Positions 34,006-43,470 of a DNA stretch of 64,000 nucleotides are shown one piece after another. Under the pieces are notes generated by a model, which saw nothing but the letters and a program-made list of their open reading frames with translations, searched no databases and was not told the DNA's origin. Numbering within the stretch: the first letter of the stretch is position 1; every line of letters begins with the position of its first letter. A program made the position numbers and the translations under genes. Source of the stretch: Castellaniella ginsengisoli (GTDB lineage: Bacteria > Pseudomonadota > Gammaproteobacteria > Burkholderiales > Burkholderiaceae_B); assembly GCF_039523235.1 (NCBI RefSeq), contig NZ_BAAAEX010000003.1. One strand, written 5' to 3'.

Positions 34006-34428
34006 TCACTGCCCCGCCGCCGCGTTGCCGGTGAAGGACTTCAGGGATTTGGCGGCGGTCTGGGCGGCGGCGGCTTCAGCGGCCGTCTGGGCGATGCGGG
34101 ATTGCTCGGAGCCGTCTTCGCCCGCGATTTCGCGCGCCATGGCTGCCGTCTGGGCGCGAATCACCTGACCGAACAACTGATAGACCGCGATGGCGGCCAC
34201 GGCCACCAGTGCAACGACAATCACGTACTCGACCATGGCCTGGCCACGCTGGCGGGCCCGGACAGCGGAATCCGGCCGTGGCGGCAGGCGCATCGGCATG
34301 ACCGGCGTGCCGGTGGCATTCGGTGCACGCACGGCGCCCACGGAAGGGGCGCCAGGAAAAACCCGGCGGAGGCGGCCGAAAGGGGCCCGTGGACGGACGC
34401 GGCGAGGCAGGCGAAGGAAGGCGGACAT
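34006..34428 (-). CDS. Flp-type pilin-like protein with long leader
   Basis: The 140-residue reading frame contains RARQRGQAMVEYVIVVALVAV at 57-77: Gly62 before the cleavage point, Glu at +5, Tyr at +6 and a hydrophobic helix, which is the Flp prepilin pattern. The ATG at 34428 has GGAG 6 bases upstream but gives a 62-residue basic leader, far longer than usual; ATGs at 34299 and 34293 would give normal leaders of 16-19 residues but lack a clear ribosome site. The mature part, 78 residues, ends in an Ala/Gln-rich tail. It is probably the first gene of the operon. Confidence 0.75.
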   Translation of the reverse strand: MSAFLRLPRRVRPRAPFGRLRRVFPGAPSVGAVRAPNATGTPVMPMRLPPRPDSAVRARQRGQAMVEYVIVVALVAVAAIAVYQLFGQVIRAQTAAMAREIAGEDGSEQSRIAQTAAEAAAAQTAAKSLKSFTGNAAAGQ

Positions 34429-34634
34429 GGCGGGCTCCGGAACGTAGGTGGAGCCCAGTGTGCCCCGCCTCCGCCTGCCCGCCTATTCGCACTTCCCGTC
34501 CTGGCCCGAAGTGTCTCGCCTGCCCGCGGACCGCCAGACGGAATCCCGCACTGGGGCGATGCCTACGCGCAAGCACGGTGGGCATGCGAAAAGGCGGCGG
34601 CCGTGCCGCCCGGCTGAGCCAGCGGCCCGGCCGT

Positions 34635-35333
34635 TCAGCCGATGCGCAGGCGCAGCGTCCCCAGCCCTTCGATGGCGGCCTCGAGCCGATCGCCGGGCAC
34701 GACAGCCCCGACACCGGCCGGTGTGCCGGTATAGATCAGATCTCCGGCGCGCAATTCGAACAGCGTGGACAGGTAGGCGATGGCTTCCGGCACCGGCCAG
34801 ATCATGTCCGACAGATCGCCCGACTGGCGCGGCTGCCCGTTGACCGCCAAGGTGATCGCCCCCTTCGCCATCGCGCCGGTGGAGGCTGCCGGGTGCAGCG
34901 GCCCGATGGGCGCGCTGTGATCGAAGGCCTTGCCGGTTTCCCAGGGACGCCCGGCTTTTTTGGCGGCGCCCTGCAAATCGCGACGCGTCATGTCCAGGCC
35001 GATGGCATAACCCCAGACGCAGGCGGCCGCCTGCTCGGGCGTCAGGTCGCGGCCGCCCGAACCCAGCGCGGCGACGAGTTCGACCTCGTGGTGCAGGTTC
35101 TGAGTGAGCGGCGGGTACGGCAACACGCCCTCGTCGCCCTCGGCCACGCTCAGGACGGCGTCGGCGGGCTTGGCGAAGAAGAACGGCGGCTCACGCCCCG
35201 AGTCGCCCATTTCCCGCGCGTGTTCCGCGTAGTTGCGGCCGACGCAGTAGATGCGCCGCACGGGGAAGCGGGCCGAAGTGCCCTGCACGGCTACGCTGGC
35301 CGCCTCCGGGCGGGGAATCACGGTCTCATCCAT
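34635..35333 (-). CDS. Fumarylacetoacetate hydrolase-family protein (fumarylpyruvate hydrolase-like)
   Basis: This 232-residue enzyme belongs to the FAH superfamily, which cleaves or decarboxylates acylpyruvate-type diketo acids. It has VRRIYCVGRNYAEHAREMG, the metal-binding ExE in NLHHEVELV, the Asp ligand in GLDMTRRDLQ, and IYTGTPAGVGAVVPGD near the end. The size and N-terminus match fumarylpyruvate hydrolases. No other aromatic-degradation gene is nearby, so the substrate is uncertain. The start at 35333 lies 8 bases after the ppa stop. Confidence 0.85.
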   Translation of the reverse strand: MDETVIPRPEAASVAVQGTSARFPVRRIYCVGRNYAEHAREMGDSGREPPFFFAKPADAVLSVAEGDEGVLPYPPLTQNLHHEVELVAALGSGGRDLTPEQAAACVWGYAIGLDMTRRDLQGAAKKAGRPWETGKAFDHSAPIGPLHPAASTGAMAKGAITLAVNGQPRQSGDLSDMIWPVPEAIAYLSTLFELRAGDLIYTGTPAGVGAVVPGDRLEAAIEGLGTLRLRIG

Positions 35334-35341
35334 CACAGTGC

Positions 35342-35881
35342 CTAGGCCTTCTTGGTCTGCTCGTAGCGTTCGACGGAGGAGCGGATCTCTTGCTTGGCGG
35401 CATCCAGGCCCGACCAGCCCTGAACCTTGACCCACTTGCCTCGTTCCAGGTCTTTGTAGTGCTCGAAGAAGTGCTGGATGCGCTGCAGTTCTTCGGCCGG
35501 CAGGTCGGCCGTGGACTCGATCTGACGATACGGCGGATAGAGTTTGTCGACCGGGCGGGCCAGCAGCTTGGCATCCTTGCCGGCCTCATCTTCCATGTTC
35601 ATGACGCCCAGCGCGCGGCAGCGGATGACCGAGCCGACCTGCACCGGGAACGGCGCGACGACCAGCACGTCCACCGGATCGCCGTCTTCCGACAAGGTCT
35701 GGGGAATGTAGCCGTAGTTGCAGGGGTAATGCATGGCGGTCAGCATGAAGCGGTCCACGAACACGGCGCCGCTGGCCTTGTCGACTTCGTACTTGACCGG
35801 ATCCGCATTCATCGGGATCTCGATCACAACATTGAATTCTTCGGGCAGCTTGTCGCCGGCCGGCACTCGATCTAGGCTCAT
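35342..35881 (-). CDS. ppa: Inorganic pyrophosphatase
   Basis: Ppa hydrolyses pyrophosphate and pulls biosynthetic reactions forward. The 179-residue family I enzyme has the signature EDGDPVDVLV with the metal-binding aspartates at 66, 68 and 71, plus KYEVDKASG and HYPCNYGYIPQT. Length and motifs are normal. It lies between hemY and the FAH-family gene on the same strand. Confidence 0.97.
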   Translation of the reverse strand: MSLDRVPAGDKLPEEFNVVIEIPMNADPVKYEVDKASGAVFVDRFMLTAMHYPCNYGYIPQTLSEDGDPVDVLVVAPFPVQVGSVIRCRALGVMNMEDEAGKDAKLLARPVDKLYPPYRQIESTADLPAEELQRIQHFFEHYKDLERGKWVKVQGWSGLDAAKQEIRSSVERYEQTKKA

Positions 35882-35913
35882 GGAGTTCCTTGGATAGGTC
35901 AGACAGAAAAATC

Positions 35914-37395
35914 TTAGCGCGCGCCGTGATCCGAGGTCTGGGACATGTCCACCCCGGGAATGGGGGCGGTGTCGAAGTAGTCATCCTCGGCGGATGCGGA
36001 GCCGGATGCGACCGGCGTGGAGGCGGGCGGCTCGGGAGCCGGGGCGGCGACGGGCATGGCGTCGGCATCGGTCTCGTCCTGGACGTAGACGCCGCTCGCG
36101 GCGTGGGGTGCGGAAGGCGGTGCGGGCTCATCCACCGCATCGGTTTCCTCGAAACGGGGATCGCCGCGCGTGTCGGCCGCCGGCAGCAGGCGGCTGATCA
36201 CGGGGACGTCGGTGTCCGCCGCCTGGCAGGCCAATCGCCAATTGCGCAGTGCTTGGTCGGGATGCCCCAGCGCATCGTGCAAGTTGCCCAGCAAGGCATG
36301 GATGTGGGTATCGGCGCGCAGAGCCAGGCTGCGCTCCAGGTAGTGCTCGCCCTGCCCCCAGAGTTGGGCGGCCAGGCAGATCTGGCCCAGGGCGGCCAGC
36401 AGGCCCGGATGGTCGGGGTTGGATTTCAGCCAGAGTTCGGCATGACCGAGGCGCTGGCCAGCCTGCGCCGCATCGCACTGGGCATAGAGACGCAGCAGGC
36501 GGTCGTCCAGCCGGCGGCCGAGAGAGGCCTCCAGGATGCGCGCGGATTCGGCCGGTTGGCCCAGGCGGGCCCGCGCCTGGGCGCCGGCCAGCGCCACATC
36601 CGAATCAAGCCGTTCATCGGCGCTGAGATCGCCCCAGACGGCATTCCAGCCGGATTCCTCGACTTGCGCCAGGCGCTGCGCCGTGGACTCGCGGATGAAC
36701 TGGCGGGCCTGGGTTTCGTCGAGCGCGCCGCGACGCAGCAACAGGCGCGTGAGTTCGTATACGCGGTCCGCGTGGCCCAACTGGCGGTGGGCGCGCAGCA
36801 ACAGGCGGGTGCCATGCAGAAAGCGCGCCGAGGCGTCCTGCAACGGTTCGAGCAACGCCAGGGCTTCCTCGGCGCGGTTCTGGTCCAGATACATTTCCGC
36901 CGTCACGGTATCGACGGCCTGGCGCAGGCGGGCATCCTGGCCGGCGCCTTCCTGGGCAAGCCGCAGCGCCTGGTCGCGCCGCGCGGTTTCCCCCAGGAGA
37001 TGCAAGGCGCGCGCGGCACTGAGCCCGGCGAGCACCTTGCGATCGGCCGACCGGGTGCGCGACATCAGGTTGGACAGGTCTTTTTCAGCCTGGACGTAAT
37101 GCCCCTCGAGGACGTTGATCCAGCCGCGTTCGAGCAGTTCGACGTCGCGCCGCTGGGCGCGGCGTCCGCGCCAGGCCCGCAGCCGGCCAGGACTGCTTCC
37201 GAGCCAGTTCAGCGCGCGCAGCAGCCAGTGCAGGGCCAGAAATGCCACGAGCGCGAGCACGACGGCCAGCGACAGGGACAGCTCAATGCGCCACGGCTGG
37301 GCGATGATGAGGACGTTGCCGCCATGTTCGCGCAACACCAGGGCCAGCGCCACGGCGGCAACGAATAAAACCAGGGTCCAGATCCAGGATCGCAT
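35914..37395 (-). CDS. hemY: HemY TPR membrane protein of the hem operon
   Basis: This 493-residue protein has two N-terminal membrane helices (4-20 and 39-62) and a periplasmic-side or cytoplasmic TPR array, for example GWINVLEGHYVQAEKDLSNLM and HALLGNLHDALGHPDQALRNWRLA. This is the proteobacterial HemY of the hemCDXY cluster, not the Bacillus protoporphyrinogen oxidase of the same name. Its biochemical role is unproven. The C-terminal 90 residues are an Ala/Pro/acidic tail. It starts 12 bases after hemX. Confidence 0.9.
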   Translation of the reverse strand: MRSWIWTLVLFVAAVALALVLREHGGNVLIIAQPWRIELSLSLAVVLALVAFLALHWLLRALNWLGSSPGRLRAWRGRRAQRRDVELLERGWINVLEGHYVQAEKDLSNLMSRTRSADRKVLAGLSAARALHLLGETARRDQALRLAQEGAGQDARLRQAVDTVTAEMYLDQNRAEEALALLEPLQDASARFLHGTRLLLRAHRQLGHADRVYELTRLLLRRGALDETQARQFIRESTAQRLAQVEESGWNAVWGDLSADERLDSDVALAGAQARARLGQPAESARILEASLGRRLDDRLLRLYAQCDAAQAGQRLGHAELWLKSNPDHPGLLAALGQICLAAQLWGQGEHYLERSLALRADTHIHALLGNLHDALGHPDQALRNWRLACQAADTDVPVISRLLPAADTRGDPRFEETDAVDEPAPPSAPHAASGVYVQDETDADAMPVAAPAPEPPASTPVASGSASAEDDYFDTAPIPGVDMSQTSDHGAR

Positions 37396-37407
37396 CGCGC
37401 GTTCTCC

Positions 37408-38661
37408 TTAGACCGAACCGGCGGCGGGGGCCGCGACGGGAGACTGCACCGCCGGGGGGAGATCCGGGCCGGAATCGCCGGGCATCCCGTCATCCTGCGC
37501 GTCTTCCTCGGCGGCGGCATCCCGGGCCGCCGCGATCGCCGACAGGCTGTTGGCCACTGTCGGCAGCGCGACCTCGATCGGGGTGTCGCGCAGCTCGCGA
37601 GCGATCCTGAGCGCCTCGCGGGAGGACTCCGCGCGCATGTCGTAGCGCTGGCCGATGGCCTGGGACAGTTGATCGAGTTCGGCCCGCCAGATGCGCGACT
37701 GGCGCATCATCAGGGCCAACTGGGCCGTCACGGCCCGCTGCTTGAGCACTTCGCGAAAGCGCAGGGCCTGGTCGGGCGACATCAGCAGCGCAGCGGCATC
37801 GTCGACCCGGCGCACGTCGAACAGGCTGCGCAGATCCTGCGACACCAGGCCCGCCGCGTCGCGCGCCCATTGCCAGGCCTCGTCAGCCGCAGCGCGCCAG
37901 CCTTCGGGCGCCGCCGCCGCCGGCGTCCGATGCGCGGACGAAGCCTGGGCGGCCGGCGAGGCCGCAGGCTGATCGACCGGGTGTTGCGCGGCGGCATCCG
38001 GCACCAGCAGCGGAGCGGTTCCGACCAGGTCGGACAGGCGGTCGACACGCGCCGACAAGGCCGTCATGTCGATGGTCGCCACGGCGCGCAGGCGATCCAG
38101 GTCGCCATTGATCGATTGCTGCAGCGCCGCCAGCCCGGGGCGATTGGCGCGCGCCAACTGGGCCTGCGCGGCTTCGAGGGAAATGATGGCGTTGGCGACG
38201 TTGCCGCCCAATGCGAGCTGCTGCTGGGCGATGGTGACCAGATGGTCGATATCGTTGAGCAGGAGCAGATCCGAGCCGCTGTCGGTCATCATCTGCAATG
38301 CCTGGTCGAGCTCCTGGAGCTGGGCGGAGGTGGCATCCAGGGCGCCTTTCAGTTCATCGAGGCGGGCGGCCTGCTCCTGGATCAGCGCCAGGGCCTGGCC
38401 GGCCTGGGCACGGGTTTCCTGGACCAACTGGACGCTTTGCGCATGCTGTTGCTGCAAATCGGCGCGCATGGCGCGATACTGGCGGTTCTGATAATACAGC
38501 GCCCCCGCAAGGATCAGGGCGAGCAGAACCAGCAGGACGACCGCAAGAACCGGCCCCCGCGACCGCGACCGCTCTGATCCTGCCTGGGCCGAGGCCAGCG
38601 CCGAAGCGGGCGTCGCCGATTCTGGAGCCGGGGCGGACGAACTGTGGTCGGTATCGGTCAT
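37408..38661 (-). CDS. hemX: HemX membrane protein
   Basis: This 417-residue protein has a Ser/Pro/Ala-rich cytoplasmic N-terminus, one membrane helix (about 37-57), a coiled coil (about 60-130) and a C-terminal periplasmic domain. It is annotated in databases as a uroporphyrinogen-III methyltransferase because of its operon position, but it lacks the SAM-binding fold. It follows hemD by 18 bases and precedes hemY. Confidence 0.9.
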   Translation of the reverse strand: MTDTDHSSSAPAPESATPASALASAQAGSERSRSRGPVLAVVLLVLLALILAGALYYQNRQYRAMRADLQQQHAQSVQLVQETRAQAGQALALIQEQAARLDELKGALDATSAQLQELDQALQMMTDSGSDLLLLNDIDHLVTIAQQQLALGGNVANAIISLEAAQAQLARANRPGLAALQQSINGDLDRLRAVATIDMTALSARVDRLSDLVGTAPLLVPDAAAQHPVDQPAASPAAQASSAHRTPAAAAPEGWRAAADEAWQWARDAAGLVSQDLRSLFDVRRVDDAAALLMSPDQALRFREVLKQRAVTAQLALMMRQSRIWRAELDQLSQAIGQRYDMRAESSREALRIARELRDTPIEVALPTVANSLSAIAAARDAAAEEDAQDDGMPGDSGPDLPPAVQSPVAAPAAGSV

Positions 38662-38679
38662 GGTGGCGTACGGGTCCTT

Positions 38680-39444
38680 CTAGGCTGATCTCGCAGATGC
38701 CAATATAGCCTGAAACAAGGCGTCCTCATCGGGCGCGCTCAAGCGCACGGCGAGCGCGCCTTCGGGCCGGTCGGCGTAGATGTATTGTAAACGTCGCGCG
38801 ATCCGTTCGTGCAGCGTGACGGCCCGCAGGACCTGCGGCCAATCCAGCGCGTGCAGGCGCAGGCTGTCATCCACGGCGTCGACGGCTTCCAGGCTGGTCA
38901 GCAGCACTGTGCAGGCGGACGAGCCGGCCAGGAAGGCGCATGTGTCGCGATCCCAGGCGATGGGGTTGCGCCGATAGACGGCATGGCAGGCGACGCGCCA
39001 GCCGCGCGCCTGGAGTTGCCGCGCGAGCCAGTCCCGGCCGCGCTGCGCCCGGAAAACATGCGCACGGCCCGGCGTCAGATTCGCGGCTTCGATGACGGCC
39101 AGCAAGGATTCGGAATCAGGGGGCTGGCCGTCGGCCGGCGACAGGATCCAGTCCGCCGGCACGTGCGCGCGCAACGCCCGGGCGGTCGCCGCCCCCACGG
39201 CCGCCGCATGAACGGCGGCCGGCCATGAGGCGGCCGGGGAGCCGGAAAAAAAAGCCTCCACCGCCTGGCGGCTGACGAAGACGCAGAGGTCGCCCGCCTG
39301 GAGGGCGGGAACGGCGGCTTCCAGTCGCTCGATCGCCAGGGCCGGCGCCTCGATCACGGCCAGACCGGCCGCGCGCAAGGCGCGGGCCAGGGACTCATTG
39401 CGCCCCGCAGGGCGCGTGAGCATGACCGGAGTCCGCGGGTCCAT
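38680..39444 (-). CDS. hemD: Uroporphyrinogen-III synthase
   Basis: HemD closes hydroxymethylbilane with inversion of ring D. The 254-residue protein starts MDPRTPVMLTRPAGRNESLA and has VFVSRQAVEAFF, AAVGAATARALRAH and VLLTSLEAVDAV, matching the two-domain fold; sequence conservation in this family is always low. The start at 39444 lies 10 bases after the hemC stop. Confidence 0.9.
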   Translation of the reverse strand: MDPRTPVMLTRPAGRNESLARALRAAGLAVIEAPALAIERLEAAVPALQAGDLCVFVSRQAVEAFFSGSPAASWPAAVHAAAVGAATARALRAHVPADWILSPADGQPPDSESLLAVIEAANLTPGRAHVFRAQRGRDWLARQLQARGWRVACHAVYRRNPIAWDRDTCAFLAGSSACTVLLTSLEAVDAVDDSLRLHALDWPQVLRAVTLHERIARRLQYIYADRPEGALAVRLSAPDEDALFQAILASARSA

Positions 39445-39454
39445 CCGCAGGGCG

Positions 39455-40405
39455 TCAGGAAGCGGCGGGATCGGACAGCCGGGCCAGGATCGCATCCGCG
39501 CCCTGGCCGAGCAGATCCTGGGCCACGGCAGCCCCCAGCGCCTCGGCCGCCTCGGATCCGCCTTCGGCATGCGCGCGCAGAATGCGGCTGCCGTCCGGTT
39601 CGGCCACCAGGGCGCGCAGACTCAGCGCGCCGTTTTTCTGAATCGCATACGCCGCCAGGGGAACCTGGCAAGACCCCCCGAGCACACGCGATACGGCGCG
39701 TTCGGCCAGCGCGCAGGCGGTGGTTTCAGCGCAGGCCAGCGGGGCCAGCCAGTCGCGCAGTTCAGTCCGGCCGGCGAGGATCTCGATGCCCAGGGCGCCC
39801 TGCCCCGCTGCCGGCAGGCTGAGCTCCGCCGGCAGGACGGCGCGAATTCGCGCGGCCAGGTCCAGGCGGCGCAGGCCGGCGGCGGCCAGCACGATGGCGG
39901 CGTAGTCGCCTCGGTCGAGTTTGGACAAGCGGGTGTCCAGGTTGCCGCGCAGGGGCTTGATCACCAGATGGGGATAGCGGGCGCGCAACTGGGCCTCGCG
40001 GCGCAGGCTGGAAGTGCCGACGACGGCGCCGGCGGCCAGTTCGTCCAGCGAGGCCGCCTCGTTGGACACCAGGGCGTCGCAGGGATCGGCCCGCTCCAGG
40101 ATGGTGGACAAGGCGAATGGCTGCGTGAGATCGACCGGCACATCCTTGAGGGAATGCACGGCGAGATCCGCGCGGCCGTCCAGCAGCGCCGTTTCGAGTT
40201 CTTTGACGAACAGCCCCTTGCCGCCGACCTTGGACAGCGTGCGATCGAGGATCTGGTCGCCGCGCGTGGTCATTTCCAGCAGTTCCACGCGACAGCCGGG
40301 ATACAGGGCCTGGAGGCGCGACTGCACGTGGCGCGCCTGCCACAACGCCAGGCGGCTGGCCCGGGTGGCGATCACAAGGTGTTGGGGAGCCGAAGCGGCG
40401 GTCAT
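39455..40405 (-). CDS. hemC: Hydroxymethylbilane synthase (porphobilinogen deaminase)
   Basis: HemC joins four porphobilinogens into hydroxymethylbilane on a dipyrromethane cofactor. The 316-residue protein has IATRASRLALWQA, KGLFVKELE, DLAVHSLKDVP with the catalytic Asp, GTSSLRREAQ, and Cys246 in GGSCQVPLAAYA, the cofactor anchor. The ATG at 40405 has GAGG 8 bases upstream and overlaps the stop of a 31-residue micro-ORF as ATGA. Confidence 0.96.
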   Translation of the reverse strand: MTAASAPQHLVIATRASRLALWQARHVQSRLQALYPGCRVELLEMTTRGDQILDRTLSKVGGKGLFVKELETALLDGRADLAVHSLKDVPVDLTQPFALSTILERADPCDALVSNEAASLDELAAGAVVGTSSLRREAQLRARYPHLVIKPLRGNLDTRLSKLDRGDYAAIVLAAAGLRRLDLAARIRAVLPAELSLPAAGQGALGIEILAGRTELRDWLAPLACAETTACALAERAVSRVLGGSCQVPLAAYAIQKNGALSLRALVAEPDGSRILRAHAEGGSEAAEALGAAVAQDLLGQGADAILARLSDPAAS

Positions 40406-40497
40406 GCGGTATACCTCGATAGCAACAGGCGAAGCAACAGGCCCAGTGCAGCCAGAATGGCCAGGCCTTGCAGCAGGGTGGGACGTTTCAATTTCAT
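40402..40497 (-). CDS. Coupled 31-residue membrane micro-ORF between terC and hemC
   Basis: This 32-codon ORF encodes a small basic, hydrophobic peptide beginning MKLKRPTLLQGLAILAALGL, with one predicted helix at about 8-27. Its ATG overlaps the terC stop (ATGA) and its TGA overlaps the hemC start (ATGA); the hemC ribosome site GAGG lies within it. Two exact overlaps argue that it is translated. It could be a small membrane protein or a device that couples hemC translation to terC. I know of no named homologue. Confidence 0.6.
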   Translation of the reverse strand: MKLKRPTLLQGLAILAALGLLLRLLLSRYTA

Positions 40498-41204
40498 GGC
40501 ATGGTCCGTGTGTCGGTCGATGCGCGCCGGCCCAGCCAGGTGCCCAGGCCCATGACGAACAGCGCGCCGAAGATCTCGGCAAACAGGCGGGCGGATTCAG
40601 GCAAAGCGCCCAGCCAGGCGGCCAGGGCGGCGTCGGTGACCAGCATCCCTCCGGCAATCCATCCCAGCAGGCCCGCGCCCAGCGTCACGACCAGGGGATA
40701 GCGATCGATCAGCTTCAGCACCAGCGTGCTGCCCCAGACGATGATGGGCACGCTCAGCAGCAGCCCGAAGACGACATAGGCCAGCCGGTGATCGGGGATG
40801 GTGTTCTGGGCCGCACCCGCAATGGCGATGACATTGTCCAGGCTCATGACGAAATCGGCAATGATGATGGTGCGCACGGCGGCCCACACGGACCCGGCGC
40901 TCTGGATTTCGTCCTGCGCGCCGCTTTCGGGCAGCAGCAGTTTGATGCCGATCCACAGCAGCAGCAGCGCGCCGACGATTTTCAGCCCGGGAAAGGTCAG
41001 CAGCGTCAGCGCGAAGGCGATCAGGATCACCCGCATGGCGATGGCGCCCGCCGTACCCCACAGAATGCCCTGCAGGCGCCGGCGGCGCTCCAGCCGGCGG
41101 CAGGCCAGCGCGATGACGACGGCGTTGTCGCCGCCCAGCAGAATGTCGATCAGGACGATCTGGAAGACCGCGCCCCAATGCATCTGTCCGAGCCATTCGA
41201 ACAT
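40494..41204 (-). CDS. TerC-family integral membrane protein
   Basis: This 236-residue protein has about seven predicted helices with the paired acidic motifs of the TerC/YjbE family: VLIDILLGGDNAVVIALAC and ADFVMSLDNVIAIAGAA. The family is linked to metal (especially manganese) export and tellurite resistance. No ter genes are nearby. It lies downstream of the sucD terminator and is coupled through a micro-ORF to hemC. Confidence 0.88.
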   Translation of the reverse strand: MFEWLGQMHWGAVFQIVLIDILLGGDNAVVIALACRRLERRRRLQGILWGTAGAIAMRVILIAFALTLLTFPGLKIVGALLLLWIGIKLLLPESGAQDEIQSAGSVWAAVRTIIIADFVMSLDNVIAIAGAAQNTIPDHRLAYVVFGLLLSVPIIVWGSTLVLKLIDRYPLVVTLGAGLLGWIAGGMLVTDAALAAWLGALPESARLFAEIFGALFVMGLGTWLGRRASTDTRTMP

Positions 41205-41246
41205 GCCGCGCCTACCCCCCGATCAATGCAGCGAAACGAAAAAACG

Positions 41247-41270
41247 AAAAAAAGCCCCCACGCCGGGGGC
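41247..41270 (-). terminator. Rho-independent terminator after sucD
   Basis: On the minus strand GCCCCC and GGGGGC form a perfect 6-bp stem with a 5-base loop, followed at once by seven T residues and then a further T-rich stretch. It lies 45 bases after the sucD stop and separates sucCD from terC. Confidence 0.9.
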
Positions 41271-41314
41271 CTGGCCGAGCGGCGCGCAGGTGCGACCCCC
41301 GCGCCGGTCAGTCA

Positions 41315-42196
41315 TTACAGCACGGTTTTGAGCAGCTTGCCCATTTCCGAAGGATTGCGCGTGGTGCGAATCCCGCAGGCTTCCATGATTTCCAGCTTGG
41401 CGTCGGCCGTGTCGGCGCCGCCCGAGATCAGGGCGCCCGCATGACCCATGCGCTTGCCCGCCGGGGCGGTGACGCCGGCGATGAAGCCGACCACCGGCTT
41501 TTTCATGTTGTCCTTGGCCCACTGCGCGGCGTTGACTTCGTCGGGGCCGCCGATCTCGCCGATCATGATGACGGCGTCGGTGTCGGGATCGTCATTGAAC
41601 ATCTTCAGCACATCGATGTGCTTCAGGCCGTTGATCGGATCGCCGCCGATGCCGACCGCGCTGGACTGGCCCAGGCCCAGTTCCGTGACTTGCGCCACGG
41701 CTTCGTAGGTCAGGGTGCCGGAGCGGCTGACCACGCCGATGCGGCCCTTGCGGTGGATGTGGCCCGGCATGATGCCGATCTTGATTTCATCCGGCGTGAT
41801 CAGGCCCGGGCAGTTGGGGCCCAGCAGCAAAGTCTTGCGGTTTTCGGCGCGCATGCGGTTGCGGACTTCGAGCATATCGCGCACGGGGATGCCTTCGGTG
41901 ATGCAGATGGCCAGGTCCACCTCGGCCTCGACGGCCTCCCAGATGGCGGCGGCCGCGCCTGCGGGCGGCACGTAGATCACCGACACGGTGGCGCCGGTCG
42001 CCTCCTTGGCCTCTTTGACGGAGGCGTAGATGGGAATGCCTTCGAAATCCTGGCCGGCTTTCTTCGGATGCACCCCGGCGACGAAGGCGGCCTGGCCATT
42101 GGCGTATTCGCGGCACATGCGGGTGTGGAATTGACCGGTCTTGCCGGTGATCCCCTGGGTGATGACCTTGGTGTCCTTATTGATCAGAATCGACAT
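41315..42196 (-). CDS. sucD: Succinate-CoA ligase alpha subunit
   Basis: SucD carries the CoA-binding site and the phosphorylated His of succinyl-CoA synthetase in the TCA cycle. The 293-residue protein has GITGKTGQFHTRMC, YVPPAGAAAAIWEAVEAE, LLGPNCPGLITPDEIKIG and the active-site His in GKRMGHAGALISGG. It follows sucC by 18 bases and is ended by a strong terminator. Confidence 0.97.
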   Translation of the reverse strand: MSILINKDTKVITQGITGKTGQFHTRMCREYANGQAAFVAGVHPKKAGQDFEGIPIYASVKEAKEATGATVSVIYVPPAGAAAAIWEAVEAEVDLAICITEGIPVRDMLEVRNRMRAENRKTLLLGPNCPGLITPDEIKIGIMPGHIHRKGRIGVVSRSGTLTYEAVAQVTELGLGQSSAVGIGGDPINGLKHIDVLKMFNDDPDTDAVIMIGEIGGPDEVNAAQWAKDNMKKPVVGFIAGVTAPAGKRMGHAGALISGGADTADAKLEIMEACGIRTTRNPSEMGKLLKTVL

Positions 42197-42214
42197 GTTT
42201 ATTCCCTGAGATGC

Positions 42215-43375
<1,161 letters not shown>

Positions 43376-43390
43376 GAGTTACCTGTCAGT

Positions 43391-43434
43391 GAAAGAAAAA
43401 GAAAGCCGCCGGCCTGCCGTTTCGACGAGCCGGC
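43391..43434 (-). terminator. Probable terminator between DUF2889 gene and sucC
   Basis: On the minus strand two GCCGGC arms (43429-43434 and 43408-43413) form a 6-bp stem with a 15-base loop, extended by GGC and followed by TTTCTTTTTCTTTC. The pyrimidine tract and position after the DUF2889 stop support termination, though the loop is long. Confidence 0.5.
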
Positions 43435-43470
43435 CCGGGAGCCGCCATCCGGCCGGCGGTCAGAAGAGCG

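Noticed and set aside
35914..37395. HemY as protoporphyrinogen oxidase
   Set aside because: The protein has TPR repeats and membrane helices, not a FAD-binding oxidase fold; the shared name is historical.
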